Below, piece by piece: positions 25,321-33,196 of a DNA stretch of 64,000 bases. The stretch comes from a virus. Position numbers and translations under genes: made by a program. The stretch is taken from positions 62,001 through 126,000 of IMG/VR virus record IMGVR_UViG_3300042935_001174. One strand, given 5' to 3'. Position 1 is the stretch's first letter, and the number at the start of each line of letters is the position of its first letter. Below the pieces are notes generated by a model. It searched no databases and was not told the DNA's origin. It saw nothing but the letters and a program-made list of their open reading frames with translations.

Positions 25321-25991
25321 ATATTACCAACAGATATCGTGCTGATTACACCGGAGAATTTGTAGTTACAAATTTAGTCTGGGCTGGCAACCAAAAACAT
25401 CAAACAAGAGAATGGTTACCTAACCCAATTGAAAACCAACATATTTCAGGTCGTGCCGCAGTCATTGGCAGCGTACTTGATCAGGAACAATTTGATTTTA
25501 AAAAGCTAGAAAAACACAAAGGTGGATTACTAGGACAAAAAAAATTACAAACATACGGATCAGGAGATTTGTGGAAGTCAATGAAATTTGATTTTTATGT
25601 CACTTCCTCAGACAGTCACTTACAAGAAGTTAATGCAACAGGATATTCAGAACAAAATATTGTCTATACAACAGCAAAAAATGTTTCTAAGTATCCAGGT
25701 AAATTTTATCTAGTGCCACACATTGGACGCCTTGATGAACTGGCAATGGCAGTTTATCTTGCGGCATTTGATGGCCACAACGAAGTATTCTTATTTGGGT
25801 ATAACAATGACACTCATGATATAGCTGGTAGAATTACCTGGAAAGAACATGTTAACTCAATTTTTGCGGCTTATAAAACAACAGAATTTATATTAGTTGG
25901 AACAGAAACAAATATGCCAGACATGTGGAAGAACAACAGAAATGTAAGTTGCCAAAATTTTAGACAATTTATTACTTACTGTGACGTGTAA
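25317..25991 (+). CDS. Rossmann-like protein related to the 12580 gene
   Basis: The 224-residue product starts MNITNRYRADYTGEFV. It contains GRAAVIGSVLDQEQF, FDFYVTSSDSH, KFYLVPHIGRLDELAMAVYLAAFDGHNEVFLFGYNND, a pattern of alternating strands and helices similar in layout to the DUF115-like protein at 12580 (GxD or GYNND after a strand, late in the domain). Both genes flank the fibre cluster, so they could act on fibre or receptor glycans; this is inference. It is translationally coupled to the fibre gene. Its 3' end overlaps the convergent NUDIX gene by 20 bases. Confidence 0.55.
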   Translation: MNITNRYRADYTGEFVVTNLVWAGNQKHQTREWLPNPIENQHISGRAAVIGSVLDQEQFDFKKLEKHKGGLLGQKKLQTYGSGDLWKSMKFDFYVTSSDSHLQEVNATGYSEQNIVYTTAKNVSKYPGKFYLVPHIGRLDELAMAVYLAAFDGHNEVFLFGYNNDTHDIAGRITWKEHVNSIFAAYKTTEFILVGTETNMPDMWKNNRNVSCQNFRQFITYCDV

Positions 25992-26403
25992 CAGTTTTTT
26001 TTAACGTATCAATTTTATTTTGTACTGCTTCAAAATTAACAGTTGACCACAACCCAGGGTGCATGGGCCTAGGCCATGTGCCCGTGTCTATCCAGGCATA
26101 TCCTATGTGTTCATGATTGAGAGTTGGTTTGAATTCTTCAGCAACACAGCAGAAAAATGTATGATAGCAAAATAATCCATCAGCACTGGTAAATTGTTCC
26201 AAGGGAATTAATTTAAAGTGAAAGGGAAAAAATCCAAGCTCTTCGGTGCATTCCCTGTGCATTGTATCTAGTAGAGTTTCGTTAAGTTCTGTTTTACCAC
26301 CAGGTAATCCCCAGGTGTTTGGATGTTTAGGATCGTCTCTTAACAAATACAAATACCTTTGAGTGTCTAAACTATAAAACCAAATACCAACAGCATTGAT
26401 CAT
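25972..26403 (-). CDS. NUDIX hydrolase
   Basis: The 143-residue product carries a complete Nudix box at residues 36-58: G followed by KTELN, E42, then REC at 50-52, EE at 54-55, and GF at 57-58 (GX5EX7REUXEEXGU). These enzymes hydrolyse nucleoside diphosphates linked to another moiety; the substrate cannot be predicted. The preceding LPGG and following beta strands are as expected for the family. It is the last gene of the minus-strand neck unit, its ATG overlapping the gp15 stop by 4 bases, so a nucleotide enzyme is co-expressed with late neck proteins. T4 has a Nudix gene (nudE) elsewhere. Confidence 0.9.
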   Translation of the reverse strand: MINAVGIWFYSLDTQRYLYLLRDDPKHPNTWGLPGGKTELNETLLDTMHRECTEELGFFPFHFKLIPLEQFTSADGLFCYHTFFCCVAEEFKPTLNHEHIGYAWIDTGTWPRPMHPGLWSTVNFEAVQNKIDTLKKTVTRHSK

Positions 26404-27782
26404 AGCACCAGACTCCAGGTGCCTCCTGGGTATATACCCTCATAGCTTTTTACCCATTCACTGCCAGTCCATCGATATTGCAACCCTGTGGTCAAATTTG
26501 TACAAAATTGCAAGTTATCAGTGCTGTCAACAGCTCTAAATACAACGTCCCATGCGCCATCAATATATTGAACAATATCATTGGCGTTGGCCACCAACGG
26601 ACCCCAGGCCACGGCAGGGTGTATATTTCCAATAGCACCAACAGCATTTAATAACAAGTATCTTGTGCCTGCAACGGCCGCTGGTAGACCCACTCCTGGA
26701 CCACTGATCAACGGATCAATCACAGCATCAATTGGAGCCAACGTATTTTGTGGAACGGTGTCTATGTCTACATCAAACAGCATAAATCGCTCATCAGTGG
26801 GATCGTAAGTAACAGTACCAATAACTGTGCCTGAATCGTCCCATTGATCTTCAAGTCGAATCTGACTAATGCCTGGCCTTAATACACCATACATCCCAAC
26901 CACTGCTGGCCACAGTTCATTGCTGGGAGGACTGTCGGGCAAGTTTGTGTTGGCATTTGATTGATCCACCGTGATTTTTTCTTTGAGAATCTGTATTTTA
27001 TTACCAATTAACAACGTCTGGTAACCATATGGTGTAATCTGTTGTCTTGTACCTAATAACAAATCGTTGTTGGTGATGGCATCGCTGGCATCACCTAAAC
27101 TGTTAAACACAGAATATATAATTTTTTCAACCACACCCAACTTCTTAACTTTAGCAGGACTACTGATCCAAATTGGAATGCCAAATCGCATGGTCATAAC
27201 GTCAATGGGATTTTCTGTGCCTTGAGGAATAACTCTACTGGTCCAGGTAACAGATTCTAATTCAACCACGGTCAAACTGGTCCAATCAACAAAGTTGTCT
27301 GTGCCCTGTAGCTCTAATGCAGGATTAAACAATGTTGCTATTTGTTCAAACAACTGCATTTTCTGATTGGTGTTTGAGGTCCAGATATCCAAACTAATAG
27401 TCATTTTGTAAGGAACTGGCATTAACCTTTCGATAGTAAATGCATTACCCTGTGTAGTTTCGTAGGTGTCTGTAGTGGTATCGTAGTAGCGTTGTCTAAC
27501 TTGCATTTTATTAACGTGGTAAGGTTCCTGCAATCTTGGACGATCGTAGTCCATGCCAGTTATGTAAAATGTCATCAACGGAGTAGAAGGTAAACTGTTG
27601 GCAGAGTTTTCCTGCAGAATAGTCTGTGCCTGACGTGTTGCATCCCCGTAACGGACTGGCACACGTATCAATGTTGCGTTTGCACTTTCATCTCTGCCGT
27701 ATTCAATTGCAAAGTTAGAAAAAATTCTTGTAAACTGTAACAAAAATCTTCGTATCTGCTCATCATAAAAAAACTGTTGCAT
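26400..27782 (-). CDS. 15: Proximal tail sheath stabiliser gp15
   Basis: The N-terminus (QQFFYDEQIRRFLLQFTRIF, then IRVPVRYGD) aligns with the T4 gp15 start (YFYNSSFRRY..LMGDLFSN..IRVPITY). The PVPYKMTISLDIWTSN and MTMRFGIPIWIS segments also fit. gp15 forms the ring that terminates the tail and joins it to the neck. At 460 residues it is much longer than T4 gp15 (272); the extra ~190 C-terminal residues include DQWDDSGTVIGTVTYDP and a terminal SEWVKSYEGIYPGGTW segment, a beta-rich extension of unknown role. It lies 3 bases after gp14. Confidence 0.85.
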   Translation of the reverse strand: MQQFFYDEQIRRFLLQFTRIFSNFAIEYGRDESANATLIRVPVRYGDATRQAQTILQENSANSLPSTPLMTFYITGMDYDRPRLQEPYHVNKMQVRQRYYDTTTDTYETTQGNAFTIERLMPVPYKMTISLDIWTSNTNQKMQLFEQIATLFNPALELQGTDNFVDWTSLTVVELESVTWTSRVIPQGTENPIDVMTMRFGIPIWISSPAKVKKLGVVEKIIYSVFNSLGDASDAITNNDLLLGTRQQITPYGYQTLLIGNKIQILKEKITVDQSNANTNLPDSPPSNELWPAVVGMYGVLRPGISQIRLEDQWDDSGTVIGTVTYDPTDERFMLFDVDIDTVPQNTLAPIDAVIDPLISGPGVGLPAAVAGTRYLLLNAVGAIGNIHPAVAWGPLVANANDIVQYIDGAWDVVFRAVDSTDNLQFCTNLTTGLQYRWTGSEWVKSYEGIYPGGTWSLVL

Positions 27783-27785
27783 GTA

Positions 27786-29111
27786 TTATCCGCCGTTATC
27801 TGCTCTGGGTTTAAGAATCTCACTAAGGCTTTGTCTGCTTGGAATTGCGCCTCGGTCATTGGTTTCAACTTCATTGGTGTTGTTTACAAAGCTTGATCGC
27901 AGGGTCTTATTCATTGGACCATTTGTGAGATCAGTTCTGACCTTGTCCTCAATCTTGAGCCAGGATTTGCCATTGAATCTAAACAATCTATTTGGAAAAT
28001 AATCTAATCTTAGTGCATAATCGCCTTCGGCTGGATTAGCAGGAAACGATACCCCAGGGGTTACCGGTAAACCGTTTGGCGCAATACCATCTCCAGTGAG
28101 ATAACCCATTGTGTAGCCATCTCCTGTGGGTGTCTGTGACGCATCTGATGAGTTTGGTTCCAGTCCATCAACAGTATTAAGTGTACCGTCAGCAGTTACT
28201 CCGCTTGGGTCAGCCGGTGTTCCATCAGGATTGGTTGGATAGATATAAAACTTAACAGTATCATAACCACTGAGCGGTACTTCAATTTCGGCCTGTGCAA
28301 GAATAGCATCATTGAGCGCAAGATCTTTTGGTCTTGTGCTCATTACATCGCTGGTGGTTGGTGGATCAACTTCTAGCCAGTATGCAGTATTGGTGATGTC
28401 CGTGTCCACTGGAACATTTGCAATAGCTCGATAATATGTGTCGCCGTTGTTGACAATAGTACCAGTTGGATAAAAATTTCCTGGATCCCAAATGTTTTCT
28501 GTCACAAAAGGCTTGTTGACAATCTCTTGGTATTCTTGTGCATTGACCATAGGTGTGGCTTTGACACGCCACAGGTGTGGCAACCAAGTTTGACTAAAAC
28601 CTTCACTGGCAAAAGCTGAATCCTGAATCACATAATACTTGGGCAATGCACGTGGAATTGTATCGTTTAATGGATTGTAGTCTTTTAAATTTGGCACTTC
28701 CAACACATCACCACTCATGAGCTTTCTTCCAATGGTATCAAGCATATCGTTGTAGTGGAATGTAAGAAACAAAGTATCATTGTTAAGGAATAGACCAAAT
28801 TGCGTTAAATCAAAATCGATGTCCTGTGTTCGGTAAACGCCACGTAATCGGTAAATGTCTGGATCATACGCACGATCTCTATTTTCTAACAATAACAAAT
28901 CCTGAATAAACAACGGATTTTCAAAGGTGTAATTTGGTTGTGTGGCATCAAAATTTCCACTTTCAGTTGAATCTCCTGTGCCCGTTTTGGGACCAAGATA
29001 CTTGTGTATGAATATATCAAGTCCACCAACGGTGTACATTTCCGCAATAGTGCGGTCCAGAAACTGGTAGTCACTGGTTCTATTAGGGCGATAAAGGCTT
29101 AAACGTGGCAT
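27786..29111 (-). CDS. 14: Neck protein gp14
   Basis: The 441-residue product (T4: 256) forms part of the neck joining head and tail. It begins MPRLSLYRPNRTSDYQF, and contains the gp14-type sections MYTVGGLDIFIHKY, FGLFLNNDTLFLTFHYNDML and LMSGDVLEVPNLKDYNPL. The C-terminal half is enlarged and Pro/Thr/Asp-rich (YPTNPDGTPADPSG). gp14 and gp15 are on the minus strand while gp13 is on the plus strand at 30888, unlike the T4 13-14-15 order, indicating an inversion or transposition. A late promoter ends 7 bases before the ATG. Confidence 0.85.
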   Translation of the reverse strand: MPRLSLYRPNRTSDYQFLDRTIAEMYTVGGLDIFIHKYLGPKTGTGDSTESGNFDATQPNYTFENPLFIQDLLLLENRDRAYDPDIYRLRGVYRTQDIDFDLTQFGLFLNNDTLFLTFHYNDMLDTIGRKLMSGDVLEVPNLKDYNPLNDTIPRALPKYYVIQDSAFASEGFSQTWLPHLWRVKATPMVNAQEYQEIVNKPFVTENIWDPGNFYPTGTIVNNGDTYYRAIANVPVDTDITNTAYWLEVDPPTTSDVMSTRPKDLALNDAILAQAEIEVPLSGYDTVKFYIYPTNPDGTPADPSGVTADGTLNTVDGLEPNSSDASQTPTGDGYTMGYLTGDGIAPNGLPVTPGVSFPANPAEGDYALRLDYFPNRLFRFNGKSWLKIEDKVRTDLTNGPMNKTLRSSFVNNTNEVETNDRGAIPSRQSLSEILKPRADNGG

Positions 29112-29118
29112 AGTGTAC

Positions 29119-29126
29119 TATTTATG
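29119..29126 (-). promoter_or_regulatory. Late promoter directly before gp14, minus strand
   Basis: CATAAATA on the minus strand ends 7 bases before the ATG (29111). The gap (gtacact) has no Shine-Dalgarno. Confidence 0.55.
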
Positions 29127-29174
29127 GGTGGCATTGTAGTTTAGTTTAAAGCTAGTGTGTTCTAAAAACAACAC

Positions 29175-29210
29175 TTGACAGTTGACAAATAATTCAATTG
29201 CTGTTATAAT
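29175..29210 (+). promoter_or_regulatory. Consensus sigma70 promoter (early)
   Basis: TTGACA at 29182-29187 and TATAAT at 29205-29210 are separated by exactly 17 bases; a second TTGACA overlaps at 29175-29180. It drives the small gene at 29237 and possibly the rest of the plus-strand early unit. Confidence 0.85.
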
Positions 29211-29236
29211 TACAACTTAACCAAAAGGAGTATATA

Positions 29237-29380
29237 ATGGAATGTACACATTGCAGAAAATGGCATTTTAAAGGAATTGAATCCTGCGACACCGCACCCA
29301 AACGGCCCACACCTCCTAAAACAACAACTCCGTTGTCAACTCCGTTGTCAACTCCGTTGTCAACTCCGTTGACCGAATAA
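29237..29380 (+). CDS. Small CxxC protein with TPLS repeats, 47 residues
   Basis: ATG at 29237 is preceded by a strong SD (AAAAGGAG, 29223-29230) and a consensus sigma70 promoter. The product starts MECTHCRKWHFKGIESC, with Cys3-x2-Cys6 plus His10 and Cys17 as possible zinc ligands, and ends in a Pro-rich tail with TPLS repeated. Such tiny early proteins often bind host regulators, but nothing here shows a target. The 3' half is a 12-bp tandem repeat whose last unit forms the -35 of the next promoter. Confidence 0.75.
   Translation: MECTHCRKWHFKGIESCDTAPKRPTPPKTTTPLSTPLSTPLSTPLTE
29327..29374 (+). repeat. Four 12-bp tandem repeats with GTTGTCAAC palindromes
   Basis: The unit ACTCCGTTGTCA occurs at 29327, 29339 and 29351, with a diverged fourth unit (ending TTGACC) at 29363-29374. 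Each junction makes the palindrome GTTGTCAAC (29332, 29344, 29356). Confidence 0.85.
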
Positions 29381-29397
29381 TCTGAGTCTGCTATAAT
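29369..29397 (+). promoter_or_regulatory. Second sigma70 promoter, overlapping the end of the small gene
   Basis: TTGACC (29369-29374), 17-base spacer, TATAAT (29392-29397). The -35 lies in the last tandem repeat unit inside the coding region. Confidence 0.75.
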
Positions 29398-29424
29398 ATA
29401 CACTTGTACAACAAAGGAGTGTAT

Positions 29425-29712
29425 ATGCAAGCCGCAAACTTTTTAACAAAGTACACAGGCCCAAAAGGCAAGGGTTTTATACAACCCTATGACAAAATAA
29501 AAGCCACAGAAAAATGGGTGGAGTATGCGCTAGACATTGTGGACATGAGCCGTATAATAATGTCAGTGGACTTCAACACCAAATGGCGCCTGGCAGAGGC
29601 CCTGGAAGTAGCTGAACGCAAAAAGGCTTATATGTACCGGCACAAAAATTTTGACGTTACTCGTGCCGCAAGACTTTTTGATGCAGTAAAAGATTTACCC
29701 AAAACTAAGTAA
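29425..29712 (+). CDS. Hypothetical early protein, 95 residues
   Basis: I choose ATG 29425 because AAAGGAGTG lies 6 bases upstream; an in-frame TTG at 29404 would overlap the promoter leader. The helical, basic product starts MQAANFLTKYTGPKGKGF and includes KWVEYALDIVDMSRIIMS and KWRLAEALEVAERKKAYMY. No family is recognised. It sits directly behind a sigma70 promoter and is followed by the 381-residue gene 8 bases later, so it is likely expressed early. Confidence 0.75.
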   Translation: MQAANFLTKYTGPKGKGFIQPYDKIKATEKWVEYALDIVDMSRIIMSVDFNTKWRLAEALEVAERKKAYMYRHKNFDVTRAARLFDAVKDLPKTK

Positions 29713-29720
29713 GGACTAAC

Positions 29721-30866
29721 ATGATTGCCCAAACTAAAATTAAACCACCCAAGCCATTGAACCCACGTAGTGCAGATACCAATCACATGGGCCAGGAACC
29801 TGCTTGGACACATCAGCCCACAGACTATCGCATCAGTGCATTAAGCAAAGCATTTGGTTGGTACAATTACTTTTACGGCAAAAAAGACGCCAAGGACATG
29901 ATTGCATCCTATTTGGATCGGCGTGAACGTATCCGAGATGCCAAACAGATTCGCAGTCTTGGCGACAGCCAAATTCGTCTGACCACAGGATGGCTCTGTC
30001 GCATGAGTGATATGGGGCTTGAGTTAACTGAACAAGAGCAGATCAAGCTGGATAATATGATTCTCGAACTGTTAGAGATCAAAGAAGAAAAGAAAGAAGA
30101 AGTAATGGCCGAGGATGCGTCAGTGGCCAGAATAACCATTCAGGACCGGTTGCGTGAAAAAGTATCCGAGTGCGCTGGTGAAATCGAAGGCCTGTTTGAT
30201 GACTTTGTTACCGAGGGTGCCAAAATGTCAGCCAATATCAAACCGATTGCCACAATACGTGGCATGAATGTGGCACCACAAATGATCAGCACCATTTCTG
30301 ACATTTGGAAAAAACGACTAGAAGAATTTGAAGAAGTTGCCAAAGGCAAAGACTCACAATTGGTTGAAGCGTACAGTTGCTATAGCAAAATTGACATTCG
30401 TAATATGATCAAGTTCTGTGAAACAGTGATCAACGACTGTGGCGCCTATGTGCAGATTAAAAAGGTCGAGCGCAAGCCGCGCAAGTCCAAACCCATTGAT
30501 CCTGCCAAACTCACAGCCAAATTCAAGTATCTCAAAGAGTTTGCAGAACTCAAACTCAAGTCAGTGCCTGTTACAGGCTTGGTGGGTGCTACAGAAGCCT
30601 GGTTGTACGACACCAAAAAACGCAAGTTGATCCATGTCACAGCAGACAGTCACATTGGCTCGCTTACTGTAAAAAGCAGTTCTATCATTGGGTTTGACGC
30701 CGCTACCAGTGTGCAAAAAACCCTGCGTAAGCCTGCAGAACAGATCAAAGCGTTGCTGTCAGTAGGAGCACCACAAGCTCGTAAGGTATTCAAGGACATC
30801 AAGGCCACAGATACCAAGTTTAACGGACGTGGCAATGAGAATTTGATACTGTTGAAGGTGCGCTAA
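29721..30866 (+). CDS. Conserved hypothetical protein, 381 residues
   Basis: The product begins MIAQTKIKPPKPLNPRSAD and contains ISALSKAFGWYNYFYGKKDAKDMIASYLD, a long charged helical middle (residues ~90-220, ELTEQEQIKLDNMILELLEI) and a C-terminal beta part (GATEAWLYDTKKRKL, GRGNENLILLKVR). I believe such proteins occur in other aquatic T4-like phages but know no function. SD TAAGGA precedes the ATG. It is the last gene before gp13, whose own late promoter overlaps its stop codon. It is probably an early/middle cytoplasmic protein. Confidence 0.75.
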   Translation: MIAQTKIKPPKPLNPRSADTNHMGQEPAWTHQPTDYRISALSKAFGWYNYFYGKKDAKDMIASYLDRRERIRDAKQIRSLGDSQIRLTTGWLCRMSDMGLELTEQEQIKLDNMILELLEIKEEKKEEVMAEDASVARITIQDRLREKVSECAGEIEGLFDDFVTEGAKMSANIKPIATIRGMNVAPQMISTISDIWKKRLEEFEEVAKGKDSQLVEAYSCYSKIDIRNMIKFCETVINDCGAYVQIKKVERKPRKSKPIDPAKLTAKFKYLKEFAELKLKSVPVTGLVGATEAWLYDTKKRKLIHVTADSHIGSLTVKSSSIIGFDAATSVQKTLRKPAEQIKALLSVGAPQARKVFKDIKATDTKFNGRGNENLILLKVR

Positions 30867-30869
30867 ATA
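30862..30869 (+). promoter_or_regulatory. Late promoter for gp13
   Basis: GCTAAATA overlaps the TAA stop (30864-30866) of the upstream gene, 18 bases before the ATG at 30888. Confidence 0.5.
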
Positions 30870-30870
30870 T

Positions 30871-30885
30871 AGGGCAAGGAGCCCT
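30871..30885 (+). promoter_or_regulatory. Hairpin presenting the gp13 Shine-Dalgarno in its loop
   Basis: AGGGC (30871-30875) pairs with GCCCT (30881-30885), leaving AAGGA (30876-30880) as the loop, two bases before the ATG. Confidence 0.55.
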
Positions 30886-30887
30886 AC

Positions 30888-31652
30888 ATGGCAGATCAAA
30901 CACTAGACCCGCTGAAGAAACAACTGATAGAATATGTGCAGTTACAACTAGCCAGTCAAATAATTGACATTGAGCTAGACCCGGCACACTTTGAAGCCGC
31001 TTATCAAAAAACCATAGGCACCTATCGCCAACGTGCGCAAAATGCCTATGAAGAAAGCTACAGCTTTATGGAATTGCTTAACGATGTAAATGAATACACG
31101 TTGCCACAAGAAGTCACACAGGTTCGACAAATTTTTAGACGCACAATTGGCCTCAGCACCGGAGGTGGTGGCACAAGCTTTGACCCGTTTGGCGCCGCAA
31201 CTTTAAACACTTATCTATTGAATTTTAATCAGCAACAAGGCGGCCTTGCAACCTACGATTTTTATCAACAGTATGTTGAACTGGCCGCTCGTATGTTTGG
31301 TGGATATATCAACTTTACCTGGAATCCTGTTACAAAAAAACTACAACTAATTCGTGACCCAAAAGGCACTGGCGAAGTGGTGTTGTTATGGACCTACAAT
31401 CTCAAACCTGAAATTACTCTGTTAAGCGACTTTCAGATTAGTCAATGGATACGTGATTTTATGGTTGCCGCCGCTAAAATGATCATTGGCGAAGCACGTG
31501 AAAAGTTTGGCACCATTGCAGGCCCTCAAGGCGGTGGCACTTTAAATGGATCAGCAATGAAAAGCGAAGCACAAACTCAAATGGATAGATGTATAGAAGA
31601 TCTAAAACTCTATGTAGATGGATCACAGCCGCTGACATTGGTCATTGGTTAA
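30888..31652 (+). CDS. 13: Neck protein gp13
   Basis: The 254-residue product (T4: 309) is the neck/head completion protein that binds portal and gp14. The typical features are the N-terminal LKKQLIEYVQLQLASQIIDIELDPAHFEAAYQ-like helix (residues ~9-40), YSFMELLNDVNEYTLPQEV, and the C-terminal WIRDFMVAAAKMIIGEAREKF followed by GTIAGPQGGGTLNGSAMKSE. It is placed within an otherwise early-type region, but has its own late promoter motif. Identification is confident from these motifs, which are widely conserved in T4-like phages. Confidence 0.88.
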   Translation: MADQTLDPLKKQLIEYVQLQLASQIIDIELDPAHFEAAYQKTIGTYRQRAQNAYEESYSFMELLNDVNEYTLPQEVTQVRQIFRRTIGLSTGGGGTSFDPFGAATLNTYLLNFNQQQGGLATYDFYQQYVELAARMFGGYINFTWNPVTKKLQLIRDPKGTGEVVLLWTYNLKPEITLLSDFQISQWIRDFMVAAAKMIIGEAREKFGTIAGPQGGGTLNGSAMKSEAQTQMDRCIEDLKLYVDGSQPLTLVIG

Positions 31653-31678
31653 TAGATATCAATTTGAAAATATAACAG

Positions 31679-31707
31679 TTGACAGATACACTTGTATCTG
31701 TTACACT
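31679..31707 (+). promoter_or_regulatory. Sigma70 promoter with an operator-like palindrome in its spacer
   Basis: TTGACA (31679-31684), 17-base spacer, TACACT (31702-31707). The inverted repeat CAGATACA / TGTATCTG (31683-31700, 2-base centre) occupies the whole spacer, so a dimeric repressor bound there would block RNA polymerase. Confidence 0.7.
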
Positions 31708-31735
31708 TGCTGGAATTGCCCTCAGACAACTAAAA

Positions 31736-33196
31736 ATGAATTTTACAAGCCTTAATAATATAAACAACGAAACCAAAGATATGGTCGTTCTTTCTGTTCC
31801 TTGGACAGAAACAACCTTTGCCATTATGGCTCCTGCGGCATTAAAACCGGTGGTTGAAAAGGCTGGGCTGTCATGCTTGGCAATAGATCTTAATGGTGAC
31901 ATTGTTAATCTAGTTAATAGCCATCCCAATAGGGAAGAAATTATTTCTTTTTTCTTTGATGGGTATGTTAATAAAAATATCGAATCCTGGTTGAATGATA
32001 TGTTTATTTCTGCGGCAAGCCAGATTGTATCGTACAAACCAAAATATGTTGGCATTAGTGTTTTTAGCTATCTGGGTCAGCACAGTATGAAATGGCTGGC
32101 ATATTTTATTAGAAAATTAGATCCAACAATTAAAATTATTATTGGTGGTCCTGGATGCTTACAACATAATTTTACTGGACCTGCACCACTGGCTGAAGAA
32201 TTAGTAACCAATGGAATTGTTGATTATCACATTCGCGGAGATGGAGAACATGCATTGTTTGAATTGCTCACTGGCAATGATGATTATTCAGGAATCAATG
32301 ATCCCACATGGAAAGAACTAAACCGAGAAGAGTTATCTTTACTACCAATACCTGATTACACTGACTATGATTTTTCAATCTACAATAAAAAAATTCTTGG
32401 AATTATGGGCAGTAGAGGCTGTGTTAGAAAATGTAAATTCTGTGATTACATTGAAAACTGGAAAAACTTTACCTGGCGCACAGCCGATCATGTATTTTCA
32501 GAAATGATCGAACAAAATAAAAAGTACAACATACGAACATTTAAGTTTCAAGATGCTCTCACAAACGGAAATCTCAAAGAGTTTCATAGATTTACATCTT
32601 TGTTAAGCGAATATAATCGTGCAAACCCTGATAATTCTTTTTCTTGGTCGGGTTACTATATTTTTAGAGAAAGAATTCCAACATCAGAAAGAGACTGGGA
32701 GTTGGTAGCAGGAAGTGGTGCAGAAATTTTAATTGTTGGCATTGAAAATTTAAACGAACATATCCGATACCACATGGGCAAAAAGTTTTCAAATGCATCA
32801 ATTGATTTCCACCTTGAGCAAGCACAAAAATACGGAATAAAAATTAATTTTCTTGCACTGGTTGGCTGGGTAAATGAAGTAAGAAAAGATATTGATTACA
32901 CTAAAAAATGGCTAGACGAACATGTTCGGTTCAAAGACGTAATTACTTTTCAGTGGGGCGGCAGTTTAGGCATATTCACCAACACTTATTTAGATAGACA
33001 CAAGGACGAACTTGGCATTACCATGATTGGGTCAAACCCGCAGGCCTGGATCAATAAAGAAACCGGCAGTACACCAGAAGTTCGTGCAGAATGGGTCACT
33101 GAGTTAAACAATCACAGTAAAGCGTTGGGATATACTGTGCATGAACGATTAGATAATCATTTTATTCTTGAGACGTTAATGAATGCAAAAAATTAA
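31736..33196 (+). CDS. Radical SAM enzyme with B12-binding-type N-terminal domain
   Basis: Start taken at ATG 31736, after the -10 element; earlier in-frame codons fall within the promoter. The 486-residue product has an N-terminal Rossmann-like domain (residues ~15-185: VGISVFSY, IIIGGPG at 135-140, HIRGDGEHALFELL) as in cobalamin-binding radical SAM proteins, though the cobalamin-ligand motif DxHxxG is not visible. The radical SAM cluster motif is Cys229-x3-Cys233-x2-Cys236 (GCVRKCKFCDY). The C-terminal part has the expected barrel features (FQDALTNGN, LIVGIENLNEHIR, FLALVGWVNEV). Substrate is unknown; methylation, ring formation or tRNA/lipid/glycan modification are all possible. It lies alone with the next gene under an operator-like promoter. 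Confidence 0.85.
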   Translation: MNFTSLNNINNETKDMVVLSVPWTETTFAIMAPAALKPVVEKAGLSCLAIDLNGDIVNLVNSHPNREEIISFFFDGYVNKNIESWLNDMFISAASQIVSYKPKYVGISVFSYLGQHSMKWLAYFIRKLDPTIKIIIGGPGCLQHNFTGPAPLAEELVTNGIVDYHIRGDGEHALFELLTGNDDYSGINDPTWKELNREELSLLPIPDYTDYDFSIYNKKILGIMGSRGCVRKCKFCDYIENWKNFTWRTADHVFSEMIEQNKKYNIRTFKFQDALTNGNLKEFHRFTSLLSEYNRANPDNSFSWSGYYIFRERIPTSERDWELVAGSGAEILIVGIENLNEHIRYHMGKKFSNASIDFHLEQAQKYGIKINFLALVGWVNEVRKDIDYTKKWLDEHVRFKDVITFQWGGSLGIFTNTYLDRHKDELGITMIGSNPQAWINKETGSTPEVRAEWVTELNNHSKALGYTVHERLDNHFILETLMNAKN

